This document shows, piece after piece, positions 1-7,934 of a stretch of 20,665 nucleotides of DNA. Position 1 is the stretch's first letter. Each line of letters begins with the position of its first letter. Origin of the DNA: Clostridia bacterium (GTDB taxonomy: Bacteria > Bacillota_A > Clostridia > Christensenellales > CAG-138); contig JAFZJT010000087.1 in the NCBI GenBank assembly GCA_017553815.1, forward strand, positions 1 through 20,665, read 5' to 3'. Under the pieces are notes generated by a model that ran no database searches, was not told the origin of the DNA, and saw only the letters and a list, made by a program, of their open reading frames with translations. Made by a program: the position numbers and the translations under genes.

Positions 1-3000
1 TGACCTCGCCGTCGCCGTTGACGTCGCCGAGCATCGGTGCGGCGGGCTCGGTCACGGTGAAGTCAACGGTATCGATCCTTGCGGCCTCTCCGACTCCGGA
101 GACTATGCAGAAGCCAACGAGATCCTCTCTGCCGTTTATGGTAACGCTCGGTTCCTCGGTGAACGAGTAACCCTCGGCGGGCTCTACCCTGAAAATCATG
201 CTGTATTCCCTGCCCTCGACATTGAACAGATCGCCGTCCGCAAGCGGGCACATGACGCCGGCGTAATAGAACCAGCCCTGCGATATGATAGTGTAGTGCG
301 CTCCATCGGGAACGGTTATATTACAGGTGGGAGCCGCGCCCCAAGCGGGCTCGACGAAGCCGTTAAGCTCGATGGTGTCGATGAAGATGGGATCGTTCGC
401 GGGGTCGCTCACGGTGAAGTCAATGGTGTCGATCCTTGCGTTCCCTCCGACTCCGAAGACTATGCAGAAGCCAACGAGATCCGCTCTGCCGTTTATGGTT
501 ACGGTCGGTTCATCGGTGAACGAGTACCCCTCGGCGGGCTCAACTCTGAATATCATGCTGTATTCCCTTCCCTCGACGTTGAACAGATCGCCGTCCTCAA
601 GCGGTTCCATCATGCCGTCGTAATAATACCAGCCCTGCTCGGTGATAGTGTAGTTCGCACCCTCGGGAACGGTTATATTACAGGAGGGAGCCGCGCCCCA
701 AACGGGTTCAACAAAGCCGTTAAGCTCGATGGTGTCGATCTGATATTCGGGCGGATAGGTCACCGGCGGATGGGACTCATAGGGAGCGTAAACCGAATGC
801 GGTATGGAACAGATATGAATGCAGTCCTCGTAAAGATAATGCGGTCCGTTTGCAATGCTCGTATCGCCGTTGAGCATTGCAACAACGCCTTGGCCGTATC
901 TGTCGAAGAAGTAGCCTTCCTCGGGGATCACTTCAACCAGGATATAGTATTCGGTGGTCGTGTCGCAGAAGATATCCCCTTGCTGCATAACGCCGCTGCC
1001 GTCGAACCAAAGTACGCTTTGGATGATATAATGCGCGTCATCGGGCACGGTCACGTTGTAATTCGGCTCTGCGCCCCAAGAGGGGGCAACGAAGTCGAGT
1101 ATGTTGATCTCGTTGATCGCGTTCTGCGGAGCATCGGTCACGGGAGGCTCGGTCGTGTTGGGATCATCCAAGCAGATACTGATCGTTTCGGCGTGGTAGT
1201 AAACTCCCATATCGAGAACTTCGCTGTATCGGGGATCGTACAGCTCGGCGCTTCCGTTGATAAGCACGGTGGTTTCAGAGCTGTTTTCGGCGAAGATATA
1301 GCCCTCATTCGCCTTGATATCAAATATTGCATAATACATTCCGGGCACGAAGATGAACTCGGGATCGAGCGCCGTTCCTCCTACCCACGTTACCTCCATT
1401 ATCGTGTACGGCGCGCCTTCGGGAGCATATACGTCGAAATCGGGATGCTCGCCGAGCGCGGGCTCGGTGAAGCCGAGGATCTCGATCGTGTCGATGATCA
1501 CGGGCTCGGCCTCCTCAACGGTGAAGCCGATGGAAGCGATGCCGAGCTGCCCGTAGTAATCATAGGTATAATCGACAAGCGCCTGCTGACCGTTTATCGT
1601 TGCCGTAACCTCTTCTGCGAACTCATACCCTTCAGCCGCGGTCAGGATCACGTATGCCTCATACCGCTCATCGGGATTATTGAACACGGCATCGGGATCG
1701 TTGCCGAGCTGATAGAAGCCGTTTCTTGCGAACCATTCGACCCAGTCGATGCTGTAATGCGCGCCCTCGGGAACGCTTGCGGCATAGACCGGAGCGGCGC
1801 CCCAAGTGGGGATAACAAGGTCGAGCACGTCAACGTGGGTGATTATATTGGCCGGCGCCTCACAGTCCAAATCGACCGTTTCAAAATGGAAGGTCTTTCT
1901 GTCATCGGACACGCTGCTGTAAGCGCTCCAGTACAGCTCGCCGCTTCCGTTGATAAGCACGGTGGTGTCGGCGATAACGTCGGAGAAGATATAGCCATCA
2001 TTCGCCTCGACCTCGAATTTTGCATAGTAGTATTGACCCGCGGCAAACACGGAATCGGGGGTCAAACCGTTGCCCCATGCAACGAGCGTCAGCGTGTAGG
2101 GCGCGTTATCGGGCACGTATACGTCGTAAGCGGGATGCTCGCCGTACACGGGCTCGGTGAAGCCGAGCAGCTCGACGGTGTCGATAACGATCGGTTCCTC
2201 GGTCGGCTCGGGCGAATATTCCGTAATCTCAACGTTGTCCACCATGAAGCAGTCGCCGGGCTTATCCAAGCTGCTGTCCTTACTATATGTCCAAGTAAGG
2301 GTATGCGTTCCGGCGGTCAGCGGATCGGTGGTGAAGGTTTCCCAATTGTTCTGATACTCGCCCCAATAGCCTACGCGCTCGCCGTCGATCGCGAATTCGC
2401 AGTAGTCCCAATAGGTGCTCATACCCTCGCCCCAGGCCTTAAACTCGAAAGAAACCCTATCGCCGTTGTTCGCTTCGATGACCGTGGTGAGCACGGATTC
2501 GGTGGAGGCTGCGCCCGCGTTGCCGCTGTATGCGTAGATACGATCGCCTTCAACGCCGATGACCCACGGATAGGTGCCTGTGCTCTCGAAGTGGAGAGTG
2601 CCGCCTTCTACGTTCAGCGCTTCATCGAGGCTCGGCAGTTCGCCTCCTCTGACCTCGATATAGTCGACGTTCGCATTAAACTGATCGCTCACGTTATAGT
2701 GGCGAATGGCGAGCCTTATGGACTGACCCTCGTATGTGGAAAGATCCACCGAGTACCGGGTATCCTCGCCGCTCAGCGTGAAGCCTGCAAGCTCGCCGCT
2801 CCAGGTGCTGCCGCCGTTTGTGGATACGAATATGCCGAGATACTCCTCCGCCCAAGCGGCATCCTGTCCCTGCGCCCAGAAGCTGAGGCTCGTTCCGGTG
2901 AATACGGGTGTGATCAGCCAGTTGTCGGGCGTCAGCACGCCGACGGTGTTGTCGTATGATGCGGAAGTAACCAAGCCTGAGCCCTCGTGATGATTGAAGA

Positions 3001-5101
3001 TGGCGGTATCGGCATACTTCCAATTCCAGTTGTAGCCGTCGCCGTCCTGATCGCGGAACTCGAAGCCCTGAGCGATGGGGTCACTCTCAAAATCCCAGAG
3101 CGACGTAGCGGGCGGAGCTTCGGTGGGCACCGGCGTCGGATCGGGCTCCACAACGCTGAACAGGCGTGTGCTTATGAATAATTCGGTAGTCGAGTTGAAG
3201 TCGAACGTTTGCATTTCATCGAAAACCACGGTGAACGCGCCGCTCGTGCTGGTATGGAATACGTAGCCGTCCTCAGCTTGAACGTAGATTATCATGTCGT
3301 ATTGGAGAGTGGGATCGTTGAACGTCATGCTGGGCGACATCGGCAAAGCCAAGTTGCTGTTTGCGGGGCGATACCTCCATCTCGTTAAGGAAATACTGTA
3401 ATGAGCGCCATTGGGCACGTTTACGGTATCGTTCGGGGTCGCACCCCAAGTGGGAGCCTCGAAATCGAGTATCTCAACGGAATAGACCTTGGGCGCCGGA
3501 GTCGGAGTGGGCTCAACCGGCGGAACGTCCGAGGGTGCATTTAGCGTGATGCCATAGTATTCAAGGTTCGGATCCGCACCGGCGGGCGGGTTGTAAACGC
3601 CGTTCACGGGCTTGACTGTGATGGAGCCGCCGCCCTTGATGCTGCATGAATTTTCGGTGAAGATGATGGGGCCGAGGATATTATAAGGATTCTGAACGCC
3701 GTAATACTCGCTCGGATTGTAGCCGCTCTGGAGCGCGAAGCGGTACCTGCCACTGAGCACGTTCTGCGTGCTGTTCGCGGTCATAGTGATCCTGAAATCG
3801 CGAACGAGCCTGGACGCCGTCATGCCGAACACGTTCGGGCAGGCCTGCTGGAAGCTCTTCCCGCTCGCGAGCTCTGTCAGAATGGCGTTGAACACCCCGT
3901 TGCCGTTCGGGTACTGGGTGAACATATACTGGGAGAAGAGCGAGACCTGAGCATAAAGCGCAAGTACGTCGCCCATACTGCCATCCCATGCATACATGGA
4001 GTAGCCCTTATGCAGGTTTTCATGCACCGTCGCATACTCACGCGCCGGATTCGTGACCGCACTTGACGTCCACGGGCAGTTGGTGTAGGTCATTATTCGG
4101 CTGAATATGCTCGAGCCGGGGTAGCAGAGCTCCTCCGCCGCGGCGCTCATGCACTCGTTGATCCAGGTTTCGCTGATGCCGACCCTGGAGCGATGGATCA
4201 TGTGCTGATACTCATGCACGACGGTGTTGTAGGTATCCGCCACGCTTCTGTTGTTATAGTAAATGGAAGGATAGGTGTCGATATGCAGAACTGGAAGACC
4301 GTCTGCGGTGTAATTGGCGTTTGTGAAATAACCTCCGACAAAGCCGCCGCCGTTCCAGTTATCCTGGATATTGTAGTAAAGGATATGCACCCTGCCGTCG
4401 CCGTTGCTGCCCGTGTTATGGGTGCCGAACGAGGAATTCATGAGATTGTATTTGGCCTCGAATTCGTTGGCTGCGGACTGCGCATCGGCGCTTGACAGGG
4501 GATACATGCCGCTGGAGGTGGAGGTGATGGTCCAAATATAGCAGTGATCCGTCTTGCGGAGCACCTTGAACCTGACGGTGCTGCTGCCTGTGGGACTGTA
4601 TGACGGCACCGTGAAGTCTCTCTCATCGCCCACGTTGAAGGATTGGCGAACGGGCTCTGGCGCCTCGTACTTCTCGCCGTAAAGCTTTTCGGCGAGCTCC
4701 TCCATCTCGGCGTCAACGTCGATGATGAACATGCCGTCGCTGCCGATGAGCTCTTCCCTGCCCTCGCCTGGCAGCACATTCGCGCTTATCGAAGTTTGGA
4801 TGCGCCCGCTCATATTGCCGGTGCTCCTTGAGTCGCTTGAGCTTTCGGATGGGTTGTAGATAACAACGTAGTTGCCCGCATAGCCGCCTGCGGGGTCGTT
4901 GTCTATCGCGATATGGCCTGTGTTTATCTGTCTGGTGCCTTCGCCGTCATTTGCGGCGTTGGGCGTTGGGTCGGGCTCTAATTTAGGTGCTTTTTCCGAA
5001 ATCGCAGGCGGAGCGTCCGCATTTTCGGCGAAGATGCTTGCGGGAATGAGCGAAAAGACCATCATTGCCGCAATGAAAAGGGATAATAGCTTTTTGAACA
5101 T
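1..5101 (-). CDS. Secreted multidomain zinc metalloprotease (M30/hyicolysin-like) with C-terminal dockerin, 3' end cut by window edge
   Basis: Open without a stop for 1700 codons from ATG at 5101 to base 1. AGGAGG lies 8 bases before the ATG. Residues 1-25 form a signal peptide (lysines, hydrophobic core, then ASIFA before ENADA). The zinc site HEYQH is residues 296-300 (bases 4202-4216), followed by ETWINE and AAEE, where E316 is a likely third ligand. This pattern resembles M30 (hyicolysin) peptidases; M6-like is the alternative. After the catalytic part come a ~115-residue beta repeat (from ~540), a cleaved-adhesin/choice-of-anchor-J-like domain (~665-820, WDFES... to VDYIEV), a module starting SLDEALNVEGG (~822-962) that is also in the subtilase at 14627-18289, and six more repeats (~965-1685). 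The last visible residues, LGDVNGDGEV, are the start of a type I dockerin calcium loop. Likely role: extracellular proteolysis, docked to a cohesin scaffold or the cell surface. Activity is inferred. Confidence 0.9.
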   Translation of the reverse strand, partial: MFKKLLSLFIAAMMVFSLIPASIFAENADAPPAISEKAPKLEPDPTPNAANDGEGTRQINTGHIAIDNDPAGGYAGNYVVIYNPSESSSDSRSTGNMSGRIQTSISANVLPGEGREELIGSDGMFIIDVDAEMEELAEKLYGEKYEAPEPVRQSFNVGDERDFTVPSYSPTGSSTVRFKVLRKTDHCYIWTITSTSSGMYPLSSADAQSAANEFEAKYNLMNSSFGTHNTGSNGDGRVHILYYNIQDNWNGGGFVGGYFTNANYTADGLPVLHIDTYPSIYYNNRSVADTYNTVVHEYQHMIHRSRVGISETWINECMSAAAEELCYPGSSIFSRIMTYTNCPWTSSAVTNPAREYATVHENLHKGYSMYAWDGSMGDVLALYAQVSLFSQYMFTQYPNGNGVFNAILTELASGKSFQQACPNVFGMTASRLVRDFRITMTANSTQNVLSGRYRFALQSGYNPSEYYGVQNPYNILGPIIFTENSCSIKGGGSITVKPVNGVYNPPAGADPNLEYYGITLNAPSDVPPVEPTPTPAPKVYSVEILDFEAPTWGATPNDTVNVPNGAHYSISLTRWRYRPANSNLALPMSPSMTFNDPTLQYDMIIYVQAEDGYVFHTSTSGAFTVVFDEMQTFDFNSTTELFISTRLFSVVEPDPTPVPTEAPPATSLWDFESDPIAQGFEFRDQDGDGYNWNWKYADTAIFNHHEGSGLVTSASYDNTVGVLTPDNWLITPVFTGTSLSFWAQGQDAAWAEEYLGIFVSTNGGSTWSGELAGFTLSGEDTRYSVDLSTYEGQSIRLAIRHYNVSDQFNANVDYIEVRGGELPSLDEALNVEGGTLHFESTGTYPWVIGVEGDRIYAYSGNAGAASTESVLTTVIEANNGDRVSFEFKAWGEGMSTYWDYCEFAIDGERVGYWGEYQNNWETFTTDPLTAGTHTLTWTYSKDSSLDKPGDCFMVDNVEITEYSPEPTEEPIVIDTVELLGFTEPVYGEHPAYDVYVPDNAPYTLTLVAWGNGLTPDSVFAAGQYYYAKFEVEANDGYIFSDVIADTTVLINGSGELYWSAYSSVSDDRKTFHFETVDLDCEAPANIITHVDVLDLVIPTWGAAPVYAASVPEGAHYSIDWVEWFARNGFYQLGNDPDAVFNNPDERYEAYVILTAAEGYEFAEEVTATINGQQALVDYTYDYYGQLGIASIGFTVEEAEPVIIDTIEILGFTEPALGEHPDFDVYAPEGAPYTIMEVTWVGGTALDPEFIFVPGMYYAIFDIKANEGYIFAENSSETTVLINGSAELYDPRYSEVLDMGVYYHAETISICLDDPNTTEPPVTDAPQNAINEINILDFVAPSWGAEPNYNVTVPDDAHYIIQSVLWFDGSGVMQQGDIFCDTTTEYYILVEVIPEEGYFFDRYGQGVVAMLNGDTSIANGPHYLYEDCIHICSIPHSVYAPYESHPPVTYPPEYQIDTIELNGFVEPVWGAAPSCNITVPEGANYTITEQGWYYYDGMMEPLEDGDLFNVEGREYSMIFRVEPAEGYSFTDEPTVTINGRADLVGFCIVFGVGGNARIDTIDFTVSDPANDPIFIDTIELNGFVEPAWGAAPTCNITVPDGAHYTIISQGWFYYAGVMCPLADGDLFNVEGREYSMIFRVEPAEGYSFTEEPSVTINGREDLVGFCIVSGVGEAARIDTVDFTVTEPAAPMLGDVNGDGEV
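54..739 (-). repeat. Two near-identical tandem copies, 357-bp period, inside the metalloprotease gene
   Basis: Bases 54-382 recur at 411-739 with a 357-bp offset (119 codons), with only scattered differences. They encode the last two beta repeats, each opening IDTIELNGFVEP.WGAAP and closing with ARIDT(I/V)DFTV. The four repeats before them alternate between two types (residues ~965-1450), giving an A-B-A-B-C-C order. This points to duplication of a pair, then a recent single tandem duplication. A homology-prone array like this can expand, contract or be misassembled. Confidence 0.85.
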
Positions 5102-5153
5102 AATCTGTTCCTCCTTCTTGTTTTTTTGCTGATACGGCAAAGTATCGCAAAGA

Positions 5154-5181
5154 TTTATAACATACACCGATCTCTCGGTGT
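5154..5181 (-). promoter_or_regulatory. Possible proximal promoter and inverted-repeat operator of the metalloprotease gene
   Basis: On the minus strand an extended -10, TGTTATAAA (5162-5154), lies about 50 bases before the ATG. It has no good -35 (AACACC at the expected spacing). A perfect 7-bp inverted repeat with a 4-base loop, ACACCGA/TCGGTGT (5164-5181), sits immediately upstream, where a regulator could block or replace -35 contacts. It could equally be a hairpin in the long leader made from the distal promoter. Only the palindrome is certain. Confidence 0.4.
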
Positions 5182-5303
5182 TGATATACGCTATGCATTT
5201 TGACGTTGGATGTATAATTGCCGTTTTCAAAACACCGAAAAAGCTTCCCTTGCGGAAAGCGGCGAGCCGAATGAAAAATGCGGAACCGATAAAACATTTT
5301 TCT

Positions 5304-5324
5304 CAAAAGCCCCTCGTTTGAGGG
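5304..5324 (-). terminator. Weak terminator-like hairpin in the metalloprotease leader
   Basis: In the minus direction CCCTC-AAAC-GAGGG is followed by GCTTTTGA. The stem is only 5 bp and the U tract is short. It could end transcripts reading out of the response-regulator gene or act as an attenuator in the protease leader. No other hairpin terminator is visible between 5549 and this point. Confidence 0.3.
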
Positions 5325-5387
5325 TCTCCCCCGGCCTTCTGCGGCGAGTATTACGGCTTAAAATGCGAGGTTGTACGAGCGATTGTT

Positions 5388-5415
5388 CAGTGCGGCGGCG
5401 CACCGCCATGCACTG
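5388..5415 (-). other. Strong hairpin near the 5' end of the predicted metalloprotease leader
   Basis: CAGTGC (5388-5393) pairs with GCACTG (5410-5415), and the inner GGCGG (5394-5398) pairs with CCGCC (5403-5407). The loop is four bases and there is a two-base bulge, so 11 base pairs form. It begins about 30 bases after the predicted start from the distal promoter. A stable 5' stem could protect the mRNA or take part in leader control; that role is inference. Confidence 0.5.
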
Positions 5416-5454
5416 CCGATCGGCGCTCGCTGCTGTGATCGACTTTACACATAT

Positions 5455-5510
5455 AATATAACATGCATAGCGGAACAGAATTGGAACACAAACGGAACAG
5501 TTACGGAACA
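5455..5510 (-). promoter_or_regulatory. Distal metalloprotease promoter with four 11-bp-spaced direct repeats (SARP-like operator)
   Basis: On the minus strand TGTTCC occurs at 5510-5505, 5499-5494, 5488-5483 and 5477-5472, each exactly 11 bp from the next (plus strand: GGAACA). Eleven bases after the last copy comes TGTTATATT, an extended -10 (TATATT at 5460-5455). There is no consensus -35; the repeats occupy that place. SARP regulators (DnrI, ActII-ORF4, AfsR) are known to bind direct repeats of this pitch close upstream of the -10. The adjacent response regulator has a SARP-like output domain, so it is the natural binder. Transcription would start near 5447 and give a leader of about 345 nt. 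The remainder of the gene-free stretch 5102-5548 holds only the hairpins listed separately. Confidence 0.65.
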
Positions 5511-5548
5511 AGTGCAAAAAATTACGATCAAGTTGAAATTGTTTTGAA

Positions 5549-6322
5549 TTATATGTTTTTGGAATAAAAAGTCGGCGCGATGTCCTCGCCCCAGCTGTAT
5601 TGAAGCATGAACTCGCCGTTATACAATGCTGCAGCGCCCGGATCGCCGTTCAGATAGCGGTAATAATCGCAGTCGAGCTTTGCGGTGTTTATTGAATAAT
5701 CGTTTCTTGTATGGATAACTATGTCGCTGAAGCCGACTTTTGCAAGAGCTCGCTTCATCTCGGCAAAATAGGTGCTCAGCTGATCCTTCCTGTCCTTTCC
5801 GTCCCACAGGACGGCGCAGAACTCGCCTGCAGTAACAGCGGCGCCGCGCCTTGCGATCAAATATGCAAGCATCTCTTTTGCGGCACTGCGCGCAAAGGTG
5901 AGCTTTTCGCCTTTGTAAAACACATCGAAATTGCCGAAGCATTGCACAGTCAGCCGCTCCACGATGGGATTGCGCAGCTTTTCAAGCGCCTTCCTGATAC
6001 GCTCGAGGCTGGCGGGCTTCAAAAGATATCCGCTGACGTAAAGCTCCCAAGCGTCCACGGCGTATTCTTTGTAGGCGGTCACGATGATGATATTGGTGTT
6101 CGGATGCTTTGCGCTGACCTTCTTCGCCACGTCCAGTCCGTTCATTCCCGGCATTTCGATATCAAGAAACAGAATATCGCACGCCTTTTCGTCGAGCAGC
6201 GAAAGAGCGGCTTCTCCGTTCTCCGCGGAGTGGATCTCCGCTTTTTCATCCAGTATTTTCCTTAATGATCTCTCAAGCGAATTGATCGCGGGTACTTCGT
6301 CATCGACTATCAGAATCCTCAT
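5549..6322 (-). CDS. Response regulator with receiver domain and SARP-type winged-helix output
   Basis: 257 residues. The receiver domain is residues 1-~118, with the acidic pair D7/D8, phospho-acceptor D54 (FLDIEMPGMNG), T82 and K102. Residues ~122-257 (LTVQCFGNFDVFYKGE..., AKEMLAYLIARRG, CAVLW, YFAEMKRAL, NDYSINTAKLDCDYY, YNGEFMLQYSW) match the OmpR/SARP-like winged helix found in clostridial regulators. It is not a LytTR domain, which is the usual partner of LytS-type kinases, and there is no BTAD extension. The start is ATG 6322 with AGGAG seven bases upstream, and 12 bases separate it from the kinase stop, so the two form an operon. It probably acts as a phosphorylation-controlled activator. 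The 4 x 11-bp repeat array lies just past its stop and upstream of the metalloprotease, its likely target. Confidence 0.93.
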   Translation of the reverse strand: MRILIVDDEVPAINSLERSLRKILDEKAEIHSAENGEAALSLLDEKACDILFLDIEMPGMNGLDVAKKVSAKHPNTNIIIVTAYKEYAVDAWELYVSGYLLKPASLERIRKALEKLRNPIVERLTVQCFGNFDVFYKGEKLTFARSAAKEMLAYLIARRGAAVTAGEFCAVLWDGKDRKDQLSTYFAEMKRALAKVGFSDIVIHTRNDYSINTAKLDCDYYRYLNGDPGAAALYNGEFMLQYSWGEDIAPTFYSKNI

Positions 6323-6334
6323 TGTTAGCTCCTA

Positions 6335-7669
6335 TTATCGTCTATTCTTTGGAATGCGAACGGTCACGGTAGTTCCCGCTCCCGGCTCGCTTACAATATC
6401 AAGAGTGCCGCCGCAGAGCTTTTGAAGCCTTGTTCTTGAGTTGGAAATGCCAAGATGCTTCCTGCCGTCCGCCTCGTTTGCGGCGCTGCTCGGATCGAAT
6501 CCCGCGCCGTCGTCCCGAACCATGATCTCATAAGCTGTATCGGTTTCGCGGGTCTGCAGAAAGAGCTTTCCCGGCGTGTTCTTCTGTCTGATACCGTGTC
6601 GCACGGCGTTTTCCACCAATGGCTGGATCGTAAGCACCGGCAACGTGAAATACACTGTTTGAATATCGTAATCAACATTCAGCTTGTCAAGAAAACGCCG
6701 CTTTTCAATGGACAGATAAAACATTATGTGATCCAGCTCTTTTTGAAACGGAACCGGCTCGGTGACATCCATCGCTTCAAAGCTTGTTCTAAGATAATCG
6801 GAAAAATCGCATATAGCCTGCTTGGTATCCTCAATATCCTCGTCGCAAAGGCTGTAGATGGTGTTCAGAGTGTTGTGGATAAAATGAGGCTGAATCTGCG
6901 CCGTTAGAAGGTGCATTCTGGACTCCATCAGCTCCACCTGCGATTGAAGAAGGCTTCGTTCAAGCTCGGCGTGCTGTTCACTTGTTACGACCAGATGCAG
7001 AAACAGATAATGGATCACCATCATTGAAACCGAAGGAAGCAGCAGCCACACGATGGTTATAACCGTGTTCCACTCACCGTACCATGTTTCTATGAATACA
7101 TGCACAATGGATGTGGATGACAGAACGGTGATAGCAGCGAATACTAAGCGCTTCATCCTGGTTTTGGTGAGCAACAGATATTCCTGCGTATATACTGCGT
7201 ACATACGGATAACGATAGGAAGAAGTAGCAGTACAGTCAGCAGAGAAAACAGTATGTCGTATATATTGTATGCGTATGTATGGATATCGGTAAACGCCGC
7301 CGCGAAGATATTTGTCAGCAAAAACTGCATCGATGAGTAGAACACCACAACAAACAGCACGATGAGATGCGAAAGCGCGGACATACGTACAACGCAAACA
7401 GCGCCGACGATTAGGCAGATGATAGCCACGATAAGAAGCATGGAGAGGATCCTTGTTACCTGTTCCTCGCCAAATATGCTTACAAGATAATCGGCGCCAA
7501 ACCCGAGCCCAATACAGCTCACTGCCAGCACGGAAACGAACACCAAGACCACTTTTTTCTTGGCATAACGAAGATACCGATCCGGCACACACAGAAAATA
7601 CAGAATCGTTGGAGGTATGAGCTGAAGGGCAAAGCCTATCGTGTTTTGAATGATGTCTGCAGGACGCAT
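6335..7669 (-). CDS. LytS/YehU-family membrane sensor histidine kinase
   Basis: 444 residues from ATG 7669. About seven hydrophobic segments fill residues 8-226, with no large extracellular domain. A short coiled linker leads to the His_kinase domain, where QPHFIHNTL carries phospho-acceptor H262 (usual form QPHFLFNTL). The HATPase domain has its N box at IQPLVENAVRHG (N354), its G1 box at DDGAGF (D387) and a final TTVTVRIP strand. An upstream TTG (7735) keeps the frame open but is part of the predicted -35 element, whereas ATG 7669 has AAAGGAG about ten bases upstream, so the shorter form is chosen. It should autophosphorylate on H262 and pass phosphate to D54 of the next gene product. The signal is unknown; the membrane-buried sensor resembles those for peptides or membrane state. 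Confidence 0.93.
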   Translation of the reverse strand: MRPADIIQNTIGFALQLIPPTILYFLCVPDRYLRYAKKKVVLVFVSVLAVSCIGLGFGADYLVSIFGEEQVTRILSMLLIVAIICLIVGAVCVVRMSALSHLIVLFVVVFYSSMQFLLTNIFAAAFTDIHTYAYNIYDILFSLLTVLLLLPIVIRMYAVYTQEYLLLTKTRMKRLVFAAITVLSSTSIVHVFIETWYGEWNTVITIVWLLLPSVSMMVIHYLFLHLVVTSEQHAELERSLLQSQVELMESRMHLLTAQIQPHFIHNTLNTIYSLCDEDIEDTKQAICDFSDYLRTSFEAMDVTEPVPFQKELDHIMFYLSIEKRRFLDKLNVDYDIQTVYFTLPVLTIQPLVENAVRHGIRQKNTPGKLFLQTRETDTAYEIMVRDDGAGFDPSSAANEADGRKHLGISNSRTRLQKLCGGTLDIVSEPGAGTTVTVRIPKNRR

Positions 7670-7706
7670 GATCGGGGCGCTCCTTTCGCCAACATGGTAC
7701 GAAACT

Positions 7707-7735
7707 ATAATAGCCGAATATTTGGATAATTGCAA
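7707..7735 (-). promoter_or_regulatory. Promoter of the kinase-regulator operon
   Basis: On the minus strand TTGCAA (7735-7730), a 17-bp spacer and TATTAT (7712-7707) lie about 38 bases upstream of ATG 7669. This fixes the kinase start downstream of the open frame's first TTG. No 11-bp TGTTCC array is seen here, so there is no sign of autoregulation through that site. Confidence 0.7.
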
Positions 7736-7784
7736 GTGCTAAAGTATGCCCGTTGCGCTTTTATACCCCATTTGCCGTTCACAA

Positions 7785-7831
7785 GGCCGCAATAGAATAC
7801 ATCCATCCTTGCAGCCCGCCCAATTGCGGCC
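7785..7831. repeat. Perfect 9-bp inverted repeat with 29-nt loop between the kinase operon and the WYL remnant
   Basis: GGCCGCAAT (7785-7793) is matched by ATTGCGGCC (7823-7831). It lies in the 199-bp region between the divergent promoters. No U tract follows on either strand, so it is not a clear terminator. It may be a regulator site, a folded relic or chance. Confidence 0.4.
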
Positions 7832-7886
7832 GGAAGAGCTTTATGAGTTTACCGGGAATGATGGGGCGAAAAAATCCCATCGTTTA

Positions 7887-7916
7887 TTGTACAATACAAT
7901 CAAGATATGATATAAT
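7887..7916 (+). promoter_or_regulatory. Promoter of the WYL remnant and hydrolase
   Basis: TTGTAC (7887-7892), an 18-bp spacer and TATAAT (7911-7916), followed by a strong GGAGGTGA ribosome site before ATG 7935. It looks fully functional although the first gene is broken, so it probably still drives the hydrolase. Confidence 0.65.
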
Positions 7917-7934
7917 CATCTCGGAGGTGAAACC

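Noticed and set aside
296..2959. Plus-strand open frame of 887 codons
   Set aside because: It is antisense to the metalloprotease gene. The minus strand there shows a signal peptide, HEYQH, repeats and a dockerin start, whereas the plus frame has no ribosome site or recognisable domain.
5452..5457. Plus-strand TATAAT in the repeat region
   Set aside because: There is no -35 at proper distance and no plus-strand gene follows; it is the other strand of the minus-strand -10.
5472..5510. The GGAACA array as a CRISPR or satellite repeat
   Set aside because: The units are only 11 bp with four copies and no spacers of useful length; position beside a -10 points to an operator.
5210..5517. Small open frames on both strands in the protease upstream region
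   Set aside because: They have no ribosome sites, composition typical of non-coding GC-rich spacer, and overlap the hairpins and repeat array.
7670..7735. 22-residue N-terminal extension of the kinase from TTG 7735
   Set aside because: The TTG is part of a TTGCAA -35 element whose -10 lies inside the extension, and ATG 7669 has AAAGGAG upstream.
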